From: Synanceia verrucosa
Lineage: Eukaryota > Chordata > Actinopteri > Perciformes > Synanceiidae
DNA length: 64,000 bases
Assembly (NCBI GenBank): GCA_029721515.1
Contig: CM056561.1
Coordinates: forward strand, 12,848,501-12,912,500
Direction: 5' to 3'
Part shown: positions 49,801 through 60,200 of the stretch, piece by piece
Layout: each line of letters begins with the position of its first letter
Numbering within the stretch: the first letter of the stretch is position 1
Notes under the pieces: generated by a model
The model's database searches: none
What the model was told of the DNA's origin: nothing
Seen by the model: only the letters and a program-made list of their open reading frames with translations
Position numbers and translations under genes: made by a program

Positions 49801-50980
49801 GTTAAGTAATAAAAACCCAGTCTATTAAAATTATCTCGTATTGTGTCATCAACTTTATCCTCACTAATATTCAGTTAAGTAATAAAAACTCAGTCTAGTA
49901 AAATGATCTTGTATTGTTTCATAAACTTTATGCTCACTAATTTTTAGTTAAATAATAATAAAAACTCAGTCTAGTAAAATGATCTTGTATTGTCATAAAC
50001 TTTATCCCCACTAATATTCAGTTAAATAATAAAAAACTCAGTCTAGTAAAATGATCTCGTATTGTTTCATAAACTTTATCCTCACTAATATTCAGTTAAA
50101 TAATAAAAACTCAGTCTGGTAAAATGATCTCGTATTGTTTCATAAACTTTATCCTCGCTAATATTCAGTTAAACAATAATAATAATAAAATCTCAGTCTC
50201 TTAAAATGATCTCGTATTGTTTCATAAACTTTATCCTCACTAATATTCAGTTAAATAATAATAAAAAACTCAGTCTAGTAAAATGATCTTGTATTGTTTC
50301 ATAAACTTCATCCTCACTAATATTCAGTTAAGTAATAATGAAAACTCAGACTAGTAAAATGATCTCTTATTGTCATAAACTTTATCCCCACTAATATTCA
50401 GTTAAATAATAATAAATTCAGTCTAGTAAAATGATCTTGTATTGTTTCATAAACTTTATGCTCACTAATATTCAGTTAAGTAATAATGAAAACTCAGACT
50501 AGTAAAATGATCTCTTATTGTCATAAACTTTATCCCCACTAATATTCAGTTAAATAATAATAAACTCAGTCTAGTAAAATGACCTCGTATTGTTTCATAA
50601 ACTTTATCCTCACTAATATTCAGTTAAATAATAAAAACTCAGTCTAGTAAAATGATCTCGTATTGTTTCATAAACTTTATCCTCGCTAATATTCAGTTAA
50701 ATAATAGTAAACTCAGTCTAGTAAAATGATCTTGTATTGTTTCATAAACTTTATCCTCACTAATATTCAGTTAAATAATAATTAAAAAAAACTCAGTCTA
50801 GTAAAATGATCTTGAATTGTTTCATAAACTTTATCCTCACTAATATTTAGTTAAATAATAAAAACTCAGTCTAGTAAAATGATCTCGAATTGTTTCATTA
50901 ACTTTATCCTCACTAATATTCAGTTAAATAATAAAAACTCAGTCTAGTAAAATGATCTCGTATTGTTTGATAAACTTTAT
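46835..50980. repeat. AT-rich minisatellite, about 58 units of about 71 bp
   Basis: Unit core: aataaaaactcagtctagta, aaatgatctcgtattgtttc, ataaactttatcctcactaa, tattcagttaaataat. Length varies mainly in the (ATA)n part. A longer-period duplication of about 1430 bp is visible (for example 47991 versus 49421). No open frames. Confidence 0.97.
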
Positions 50981-50981
50981 C

Positions 50982-51117
50982 CTTGTCTGTCTCCATGTGC
51001 CCTGCAATGAGGTGGCGACTTGTCCAGGGTGTACCCTGCCTTCCGCCCTAAGACCCCTGGGATAAGCTCCAGCCCCCCCGCGACCCTATGAGGATAAGCG
51101 GTAGATAATGGATGGAT
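50982..51117 (+). repeat. SINE 3' fragment
   Basis: Starts tgtctgtctccatgtgccct and ends agcggtagataatggatgga. Same family as 6950. It abuts the minisatellite directly. Confidence 0.85.
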
Positions 51118-51300
51118 GGCTAATTTAAATTGCCCGTAGGTGTGAATGTGAGTGTGAATGGTTGTCTGTCTCTATGTGCCCTGCGATGAACTGCAGACTT
51201 GTCCAGTGTGTACCCTGCCTTCCGCCCTAAGACAGCTGGGATAGGCTCCAGCCACCCCCCGTGACCCTATAAGGATTAATGGTAGAAGATGGATGGATAA
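51118..51300 (+). repeat. Second SINE 3' fragment
   Basis: Starts gctaatttaaattgcccgta and ends agatggatggat. Lies in tandem behind the previous fragment, both headless. Confidence 0.85.
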
Positions 51301-51660
51301 ATCAAAACTCCCACCCCCAAGAAGAAGCGTTACCGCAGGTCATTCCTATCATCTGCAATAAGACTCTATGACATCAGCATCACTGGCTGGTGTAAACAGA
51401 ACTGAACTCATTACATTACCATTTGTTATCACAACAGAAAAATAATGGCAAACTTGCACTATAAGTCATATCCATAGTCTAAATATTGCATTTCATTTAA
51501 TTTCATTTGGTATTGAAATATTTTTAGTACATAATGTGTATTATTATTACTGTTTCTATTGTATAATTGTTGTTGGTGTATTGTATTTCTTACTTATCAC
51601 TTGTTCATGCTGCCAGATGTCAATAAATTTGTTTGTGGATCGACAAAGAACCATTCTTCA
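51300..51660 (+). pseudogene. LINE 3' end fragment
   Basis: Translation gives KTPTPKKKRYRRSFLSSAIR and LYDISITGW, the C-terminal segment seen in many fish LINE ORFs. It is followed by a non-coding tail with aataaa. Confidence 0.45.
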
Positions 51661-52620
51661 ACTGTTTTGTAATTTGACAGTATCGCTTTGGGGAATGTGA
51701 TTTTTTTATTTAGATTTTAGATTTTTTTCAGAATAGACAGAAAATGATTAAATGGTCATTATCACTTTTTTGCCTCTAAGACGTCTTAATTTATCTATTT
51801 TTTTATTTTTTAAATCTTTTTACACTTGAAAACATGGCTTGTTGCAGTCAGGTTGAATATAAAATGGAGATGAAATATTTTTTCTCATTTGAGGGGATAA
51901 GTCTGCACTCATGTGCATGCAACCCATGCATTTACATAGATAATTTTTACAGTATTATCTGTATTAATATTATTATTATTATTTTGCAGAATTGAAAAAT
52001 AATAATTTCGTAAAAAGGTTTGGTAAATTATGAACAATATCTCCAGCCTGCTAGCAGGATAACTCTGGGTACATGAGGAACATTGTGATATTCATTGCTG
52101 TGTCTAATAAATATGCAATGGGCTATTCAAACACATGCTTCTCTGACCAAATGTGTGATGTTTGATTCCAGCCTAAATCCTTCTAATGTTAGGAAATCAG
52201 TCAGTTTTTTTTTTTTTTTTAAATATGTTTACATTATCTGAGGTACAGTTTGAATAGTGAACATTTGATATTCATTTTATGCAACACCTTGCAGATTCAG
52301 ACCAAATCTTCCTAAAGAATTATTTCAGCACTTAATAATATTAGGCATTGAAGCAGACTTAATTACTGTGAAAATTCAAATAATGCCTATCATACCTATC
52401 ATGTGACTTCATAGGTATCCAAGTCGAAATACCTCATAAAACATAATTTTTTGTATTGAATTTTAAAGATTTATTTTCAACTTTTGGACTTGTATACAAA
52501 CAGTATGTAGATATGTCGCATTCAAAATGAAACATGCATTAACAATTGAGAACTTGTCATTATCAAATTATTGATGTTAGTGTTATTATTGTGTGTGTGG
52601 ATGAACGTGTAGATGTGGAT
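51660..52620. other. Intergenic, nothing recognised
   Basis: AT-rich, with (T)n runs (52207) and an (ATT)n tract near 51968. No coding motif on either strand. Confidence 0.5.
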
Positions 52621-52639
52621 GGATGGATCTGGTTCCTGC

Positions 52640-52735
52640 TAGAATTCCCCCCGAGCCCGGGGTGTGACGTCACTCTCCCATAATGCATGTCTCTCAGCGC
52701 GGCGCCCAGCAGTCCAGGCCCAGTCTCTAAGAAAC
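52640..52735 (+). promoter_or_regulatory. plagl2: plagl2 promoter with CRE
   Basis: A consensus CRE, tgacgtca (52665-52672), lies in a short GC-rich patch (cccgagcccggggtg, gcgcggcgccc). It is followed by tctcccataatgcatg, which resembles the ZNF143-type ttcccataatgc motif of vertebrate promoters. It lies about 140 bases before a strong 5' splice site, fitting a first-exon promoter. Confidence 0.6.
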
Positions 52736-52809
52736 ATGTTTAAACTTCTAAAATGTCTATATGGAGATGGAATGGAGGCTGGACAAAGAGTTTGATTGAG
52801 GATCAATCG
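52736..52809 (+). other. plagl2: Probable plagl2 non-coding exon 1
   Basis: Transcribed region inferred between the CRE-bearing promoter and a consensus donor (caatcg/gtgagt at 52810). The left edge is not defined. The next acceptor is at 55513 (ttttgcag/GTC). Confidence 0.45.
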
Positions 52810-55513
52810 GTGAGTTGCGTTGTGTCCGTGTCTGTTGACCTGAACTTAAGTTTAACCCTGCTCGGAAAAATATACAGGAGTTAGCTCCCGTAAAACAAAC
52901 TCCGGTACAACTTAATGCATTGCTCATCTTTTGTTTTTTAACCAGCACGCTGGTTCGGCTAACTCTCTAACTTAACCCACCGCTATACTAAAACTCGTCA
53001 GCGAGTTCCCTCGACATAAAACTAGCGTAATAGATACTTAAACCTCCAAACACTAAATCTAATTTCTTCTCCGCCGCTTAATTTTGTGGACACAGCCAGG
53101 CTAGCAGTCAAATTTAGCCCCGGTCTGGTAATGACCCCGTCCCACCACTCTATACCGTCAGTTTAGATTTCATTATTCAAGTAATTTCCTTATCAGCCTG
53201 AGTGGAAGTTTCCCCCCGCTTCATTTGTTTCCAACGAAACAAGCGTTTTCAAGTTTAACACAATGGAGAAGGCTGAAAAGGTATGGGGATTAAAGCTTCG
53301 CGGCAGCTCCATGCTGAGGACCCACAAGATGGCACTACCATCTCCCATCACCTTACTCTTGATGCAAAAATCATTTAACCCTTTTATCAACATTTACATT
53401 GCTTATACTTCCACCGGTGGCAAATGTGTCGAAACTACCTGAACAAAAGTGGTGTGGCTACAATAGAAGAAAAGTACTGAGTCCTCCATGCAGGTACTAC
53501 TTACGTGAATTAGTATTAGAACAACCATCAAAAGTAAAGGCATCATTTTGAAGCATGGTCCAGCGTTGCATTGTTGATGCAAGAGATTGTCCTGCTAATG
53601 GCAGGTCTAAATACTGGATATATACTATTGTGGTAACATGTTACATGTAAGAACTTGTTTGTATCTTGTCTGTCAAATAAATTTCAAATGTGGCCCCATA
53701 TCACAAGTTAGTCACAAATGAGTTACAGTACTTAAATCACCAAATGAGCTAATATATTTATCATGTACTTTTGTAAGTAATGCAGTAATATAGTAATAAT
53801 GTCTTTCTCCAAAAATGTAGTTTATTCTGGTGTCAACAAATGCTGCAAGTATTGTTCTGTGTTTTAAAGCCTGTTAAATTATATTCCTCTACTGTATGCC
53901 ATAGAGCTCCAAGAGCCACACTTGCACATAAACTTTAGTTCGTTTTGACTCATTTCCTTTTACTCCATTCCTGCTTCCCCAAATTCTCAAGAGAGCCACA
54001 TCTGTTTGACTACAGTTTGAAAAACTACAGTGATCAGTTGTTTTTAGTAAATTACAGAGCCTTATCTGAACATGAAACTGTACATTTGTGAGGTGATTTA
54101 AAAAAAAAAAAAAGTCTAATTTTTAAGAGTGTATATACACAATTTATTTGGTATGCCTTGCTTGCCATAATTTGTGGATTCAGCGAGGTGCTGGAAACTT
54201 TTATTTTATTTTATTTTTTTGCTGGATTTTGGTCCATAGTGACATGAAGTCTATGTGTCACTGTACATTTTATAACATTTTTATTTTATTGCTAATTTCT
54301 ACATTCATTAATTTCCAGATAAAGAGACTGAATATTGGGATATCCCCAACAATGACCACATGTTATTTTCTCTTGCCTGAACTGCATTTCACAAAGTTTG
54401 ATCTCAAACCCTGCACACATAAACTACATTTAGATACCACAATGACACAAAATCACATTCGTCCTGTTTATTTCACATTGATAACATCATAAAATATGAT
54501 GAGACATCACATCCATCCTTTATATATAAGTTATTTCTATTAAATAGTTTAATATTAAACAGGCGTGAGGAAAAATAAATACAACGTAGCACGGGAATAT
54601 TTTGCTTGGCAAATACATTGGTGTCAAGTTGTTCAAAATGAAACCTGCAGACCGACATTAGCTTAGTTTTTAACTGTTTTAGTACCATTGACATATTTCA
54701 ATGTCATTTAAAATCTGACGCTTGAGTGCCATCTATCACCATTCTGTTTCCATTTGTGAGTTGTGTACTATGATTGTTCAACTCACAAAACAAGATTGGA
54801 CTCTGGGGCTTCTTGACTGGTGATTGGAATTAGGGATGCACTATATTTATTATGCACACTTGAGGTGGATGACTTAATATTCTCTCGGACAAAACAATTT
54901 CTAACATAAAAATAAAAACAGAGTTCTTAAAATGTTTAAATTTTTACCAGTGAAGTACATCAAACAAGTCCACAAACATATGTTGGCTTCATAGAGCATT
55001 TTGCTAAAGAATTCAAATTATGTATATACACTTTAATCTGTCAAATCATACATGTGTAAATACAATAAGAAAATTAAGACAACACATTTCTCAAGGACAG
55101 AATAACCATGCAACCACCACTTTGTACAAGGTGGGGGTGGGGCTTAAAGGGTTCACAAACTGAGTTACATAGATTGTGAATAACTAACATTACATGTTTC
55201 TTGAAATAATGAGCAACGGGAATTTAGAATAGGCCTACATCATTCATCAAATCAAGAGTTATGTTCAGCATTATTGAAGTATATGATTAAGTATATGCTT
55301 TATACCCTTGTTAGCAAAAAATCAATATGATTAGCCTCTGTAAAGGCCTGGAAGACAAGGAACTTTCAGAGCAACCCCTTTCCCTGTGCCCTTTGCTCAT
55401 CCAGTGATAGTTAAAATCAGCTCATTGAACAAATGTCTTACTGCTCCATGCCATCATTTCAGCCAAAAATTATCATTTGCACCAAGTGATATTTTCTTTT
55501 TCCTGTTTTGCAG
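52810..55513 (+). other. plagl2: Probable plagl2 intron 1
   Basis: Starts gtgagt and ends tttttcctgttttgcag. Contains ctaactc, gctagc and similar motifs at its start and AT-rich sequence with (A)13 at 54101. No zinc-finger coding sequence on the plus strand. Confidence 0.4.
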
Positions 55514-55958
55514 GTCTGTAAAGACGTCAAGCTGCCTCCAATTCAGCTTCTGTGACTGTGGTGTTCAGGGTTGCTGAATACTAAAAGAGACTGTGGGCCA
55601 ACACAAGAGCTCTTCTCAAGAAACACACAGACCCAGTCAGAGCTTCCACAGCTCCTCATCACCGCAGCCCTTTTGGGGTTGCTATGGCAGCTGCTGTCAC
55701 AGAAACCAATTGCTGGACACAGGCTTGCCCCAGTAAGGCAGGACAGACCACTAGTCATTGCCACAAGAGACCATCGAACAGTCAACAAACAGCACTTAGC
55801 ATTAATTCTAACGCTCTTAGTTAGGGAAACTACCAGAGGTTTGTAGGCTGATGGTTAGCTCTCTGGAGGATCCTCATGAGTCTTGTATGTGTCTGCTCAG
55901 GCTCTTGGCCAGAGTCCCTGTGCAGCAGTACAGCCAGTACTGTTCCTTCTGTTAGACC
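55514..55958 (+). other. plagl2: plagl2 5' UTR region with upstream ORF
   Basis: Follows the acceptor at 55513. It may contain a further small intron: a gccccagtaagg donor near 55734 and ttctgttag acceptors up to 55956 are possible. A short upstream frame, ATGGTTAGC at about 55852, ends TAG at 55953-55955, three bases before the plagl2 ATG and in the same frame. Its last codons read YCSFC-stop. Confidence 0.4.
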
Positions 55959-57254
55959 ATGTTTCACCAGCAGGACCATCTGAAGAGCCAGCTGCAGGAG
56001 AGTCACCCAACCAGCAGGCAGCTCTTCCACTGCCAGGAGTGTGGAAAGCAATACAACACCCAGCTGGGTTATAGACGCCACCTGGTGGCAGCCCACAGCG
56101 CTGCAGCGAGCCTGCCTTGTCCAGAGGGTGCGCCATCCCTGCTGGAACACCTGGGCAGCCATATTGACAGGCCTCCACCATCAGAAGGCAACTCTAATGC
56201 TGCAGTGCCAGTGAGAGAGAGGAAATACTCATGTGAGCGATGCGACCGCCGTTTTTACACTCGTAAGGATGTACGCCGCCACGCTGTAGTGCACACTGGG
56301 CGCCGTGACTTCTTGTGCCCGCGCTGTGCTCAACGCTTTGGCCGCAGGGACCACCTGACCCGTCATTTGAAGAAGAGCCATGCCCAGGAGTCAGGTTTGG
56401 TGCCACCATGTACACCCAGCACTCCTTTGGCTACACCGACCCCTGCCACCCAGTGCCCTGTGAAGGAGGAGCCGAGCCCAGTGGCATCTGATATGGGACC
56501 CATCTCCAAGGAGTCAATGGAGACTTTCCCCAGGGACATGTACAACTCCTACCCCATGGCCAGTCCTGTCCCTGGAATGGGCCACTCTCATGGCCTCATG
56601 CAAGGCTCCTTGTCCTCTAGCATGGGTGTGCCTCGCCACATGCCCTCCCAGTCTTCTCACCCCCATCCCCATCACCTGCAACCCCCGGTGGCTCCACAGC
56701 AGCAGCCCTACAGCAACATGGCCAGGTATCAGCACGGATCTACCTCATACCCTCGCGCTGACGTGGACAGTTTTTTGCTGGACCTGCAGAGTGCTCCTCC
56801 ACCTCACCTGAGCGCAGTCAACTCCTCTACCTCTACTTCTGCCTCCCCTCAGAGGGAGGTGCTGGGTGAAGGTGTGGGTGCTGGTGGTGACCCCCACCTT
56901 TTGTCCAGAAGCCCCGCTATCTCCTCAACCGAGTTGTCCTGCACCACTAACATGGACCTCGGTCCTCTGCTGGGCTTCTTGCCTTTCAGCCTGCCACCTT
57001 ACAGCCCTCACATGGGGATGGGAGGATTGGTGATGAGCTATCCACCTGCCACCACCACCACTTCTCCTCCATCCTCTTCCACTGGGCTGTCCTCCCAGGC
57101 TCCAGGGCCTTTCACCTTCTTCCAGCCTCCACAGGCTCACGTACCACAGGGTCCTGGTGCACATAACCACAGCCAGCTACCTCAGGCATACAGCAGTCCT
57201 GCTATGAGCACTTCCAGCTCCCTACCTCATTACTACCAGGCCTTTCAGCAGTAA
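55959..57254 (+). CDS. plagl2: PLAG-family C2H2 zinc-finger transcription factor, best match plagl2
   Basis: Nuclear sequence-specific activator family; 431 residues from an ATG in good context (agaccATG). Finger 4 is C25/C28/H41/H46 with the LGYRRHL signature of PLAGL2. Finger 5 is degenerate (only C54, H64, H68). Fingers 6 (C92/C95/H108/H112, RRFYTRKDVRRH) and 7 (C120/C123/H136/H141, CAQRFGRRDHLTRH) are intact and very close to mammals. The C-terminal part is Pro/Ser/Gln-rich, with VDSFLLDLQ, DLGPLLGFLPFSLPPYSP and GGLVMSY, which parallel PLAGL2, and ends LPHYYQAFQQ. Mammalian PLAGL2 has about 496 residues and seven fingers; fingers 1-2 are absent here and finger 3 starts mid-motif (MFHQQDHL). 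In PLAG1, fingers 6-7 read the GRGGC core and finger 3 the G cluster, so DNA binding may differ. plagx is the alternative name. Confidence 0.85.
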   Translation: MFHQQDHLKSQLQESHPTSRQLFHCQECGKQYNTQLGYRRHLVAAHSAAASLPCPEGAPSLLEHLGSHIDRPPPSEGNSNAAVPVRERKYSCERCDRRFYTRKDVRRHAVVHTGRRDFLCPRCAQRFGRRDHLTRHLKKSHAQESGLVPPCTPSTPLATPTPATQCPVKEEPSPVASDMGPISKESMETFPRDMYNSYPMASPVPGMGHSHGLMQGSLSSSMGVPRHMPSQSSHPHPHHLQPPVAPQQQPYSNMARYQHGSTSYPRADVDSFLLDLQSAPPPHLSAVNSSTSTSASPQREVLGEGVGAGGDPHLLSRSPAISSTELSCTTNMDLGPLLGFLPFSLPPYSPHMGMGGLVMSYPPATTTTSPPSSSTGLSSQAPGPFTFFQPPQAHVPQGPGAHNHSQLPQAYSSPAMSTSSSLPHYYQAFQQ

Positions 57255-60200
57255 GCAGCTCTGCCCCTCATTAATGTTGCATTCACACATGCTCCTGCTT
57301 TTTCATCAAAACGGTAAAGTGAGAATAATATCTTAATTGTAAAACAATTGTGTGACTTTAGTCTGTCAGTGCTAATGATGCTAATCTTAGTGTTCTTTTT
57401 TTGTTGAACAACAAATCACCTCATCAGTATTACCTCATTATTTAAAAAGGAAGCATGAACATTTGAGGAAACATAGATCATCTCACTACAACCAAAGTAG
57501 AGAACAACTTCCTTTTGTCAGACCTGTTACCAACAGTGGATGCACTTAACACACTTGTGACAGGTGCTGCATAATGCTTAGAGTTATCCAGTTTTAGGTT
57601 ATCATGGAAAATACTACTATGTTAAGGAATACTACCTTCCTTACTGAAGTGGACTTGAGATTTTTCTTGTTTATAATATTGAAGCATGTTTGTACTGTTT
57701 CATTTGGTGAGTATGTGCAAAACATCATTGAGAATGCAAAAAGCACTGTCTGTATATGGAATCTGATATGGAGTAGAGATCCAGTCATCAGCATTTCACT
57801 CATTGATTATCAAGTCCAAGTATATCAGGAGATGGGAAATAATCATTGATGAAATAACCAGATATTATCATCAACCATTATTTCAAGTTATGTTAATCTA
57901 TCCTTTTTATGCCATCATTAGAATTTACAGTCACTAACAGTTACGGTTAACAATTACTGTAAAACTAGACTATTATTAGTTAACTGAATAACTAAAAAAT
58001 GTTAAACAGTGTTACTGGAATTGAACTGCAAAAGCATTTGAGTAACACCGTAGCCAGAAATTCTGCCATCGTATATTGACAACATGTAACAGAGCAGCTC
58101 TTCAAGTCAGAATTCCACATTAGAAGCCCAATTTTTTTATTTTTAGATGTGGATATCTAAGGTCGTATCAGCACAGTGACATAAACTCTGATGCTGAATA
58201 GCTACTTGGCAACGTTGCGTAGCGTCACAGATCTAAATGCACTTAGGTTTCATTTTCAACATTGCAGGCCTTTAAAAGTGGCAGTTGGTTGAAGCAAAGC
58301 TGCTGCTACACTGACTTTGAAAATAGTTACTGTTCAGACAGAGATGTATCACTCAGGAAAAGCAGTCTATATAATGTATTTACTACATTATTTAAAATAG
58401 TTAAAGGTACAGCGTGTGGGATGTGGCAGCATCGACTGGTGTGTTTGCACACACATTTGAGTCAGTTCTCTTTCCCCGGTTTTGCACGCTGCGGCTCATG
58501 TTAATGCCGTTTCACATGCTGGCTGGAGAATTATGGTGGTTTTTCGGTAATACAAAAAACATTTCAGTATTTTTGTTTGTGTGTGGGTAGAAACATGAGC
58601 AATATGGCAGAGTCCAAACAAAACCTGATGTCGAAGTGAAGGGCTCGCACTAACCTAATCACGAATGAAAACATGCATATGAATATTATATTCCATTTCT
58701 GTTCATAGATCTGAAATGTTACACACTGTAAGTTTTGATTTGCTGCACGGATCATCTGTTGCATCGGTTTGGGTGTACCAGTAAGGGATGCACAATGTCA
58801 TGCAACATCATAATTACAATTTCTATACAACCAATGATTAAATTGTTCACTAGAAGACAACAGCTGTTTACAACAGCACCAGATTGATGCATCAAAGTCT
58901 TGCAAATATTCCTCTATTTTGTCATATCACAAAGGGAACAATATTGAAGTAGTTCAATATTTTGCAGTGCAGCAACTTTTTTTCTGTCAGTCATAAGTCA
59001 TCCATTCCTCCCCTCCTTCGATGCCAATAGCATCCTCAGTGTGTCTGTCTGAACAGGGCCTCAGAGCAGTGCAGCAGCTGTATTTACTTTAAACTCTGAA
59101 ATGTACATTTATTTGCTGACAGTGTGCTAACAAGGTCACTGATCTCAGGGTTACTGCTTGTCCCTTAAAATCCATAAAAACACACTTTTCTTAAGCACAA
59201 CAGATATTAGCTCGATAGCTATCCCATAGAAACCACACTGAGGTGGAACTTGAAATTTGGTATGGTAATAACGTTGAGAATTATGAACTCTGCTGATGGT
59301 AGTTTTTTTCTGTGTCAGTCTGCTGCCTGAGTGATTGAGAGTCCATGCCTTAGGAAATGACCAAGCCCAACTGATATACTTTGTATTATCCTGGATCAAG
59401 GCTAGATAAAAGTGAAATTCAAAAAAAATTGGCATTGCGGCATGTTTAGCTGGGTTTTGATAGTCCTTGCATTAGAATATGTTTACGCCTAGCAGAAAAT
59501 GGTATATGGAAAGCTCTATATTTGAGCCTTGATTAGAATTAATCCAGCCCTATTCACCATTTTATATTTTCCATAGTAAAAGGTGGCAACCCTGGCTACA
59601 GGATGTTACCTGGAGCAGTTGGGGAGAACATTTTAATTAGGCAAAAGGAAGTCTCAAAGCCCTCCCTGTTTCTGTTTCTCCCTGTTTTTTTTTTTTCCCC
59701 CCAAAAACTTGGTGGCTGAATCTGAGCAGGTTGTAACTGTGACCTGCTCGCTGTGAATTCGGGATCTGACTGACCTGAATAGTATGCAGCAGAGATTCTC
59801 TAAAAGCATTCTAGAGCACTTCTACACACTTCCTAGCGTTTGCTGTGTTACTATCTCATTATTGATGTAGACACTCAATATTTAACTTAACAAGGCTGTT
59901 GCAGCAGATCTCAAGAGAAGGCGTTGGGTCTGTCAAGATTCAAGGTTCCTTTAACAGTGTCACAGTGCAGCATGGCAAGCATTAAGTATTCAAACCAGAT
60001 TCCTCTCAAAAATGGATGCTCCTCTCATGAAATTGGTGAAGTGTAGTGGAGGTGGAGGAGCGCTCCTGCTGGATGTTGAGTGATGGATGTGATATTGAAA
60101 AGAAGATGTATAGAGAGAGGAGTATTCAGATGATGCTCTCACTTCTGCCTTACTTACATGAACTGTATATTGAAGGACTTCTGTCACTAGCATTGTAACC

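Noticed and set aside
46835..50980. CRISPR-like array of regularly spaced repeats
   Set aside because: The whole 71-bp unit repeats, with no unique spacers, in a vertebrate genome. It is a minisatellite.
55571..55846. 91-codon plus-strand frame upstream of plagl2 as the N-terminal zinc fingers
   Set aside because: It contains no C2H2 pattern and is not in frame with the plagl2 coding exon through any visible splice pair.
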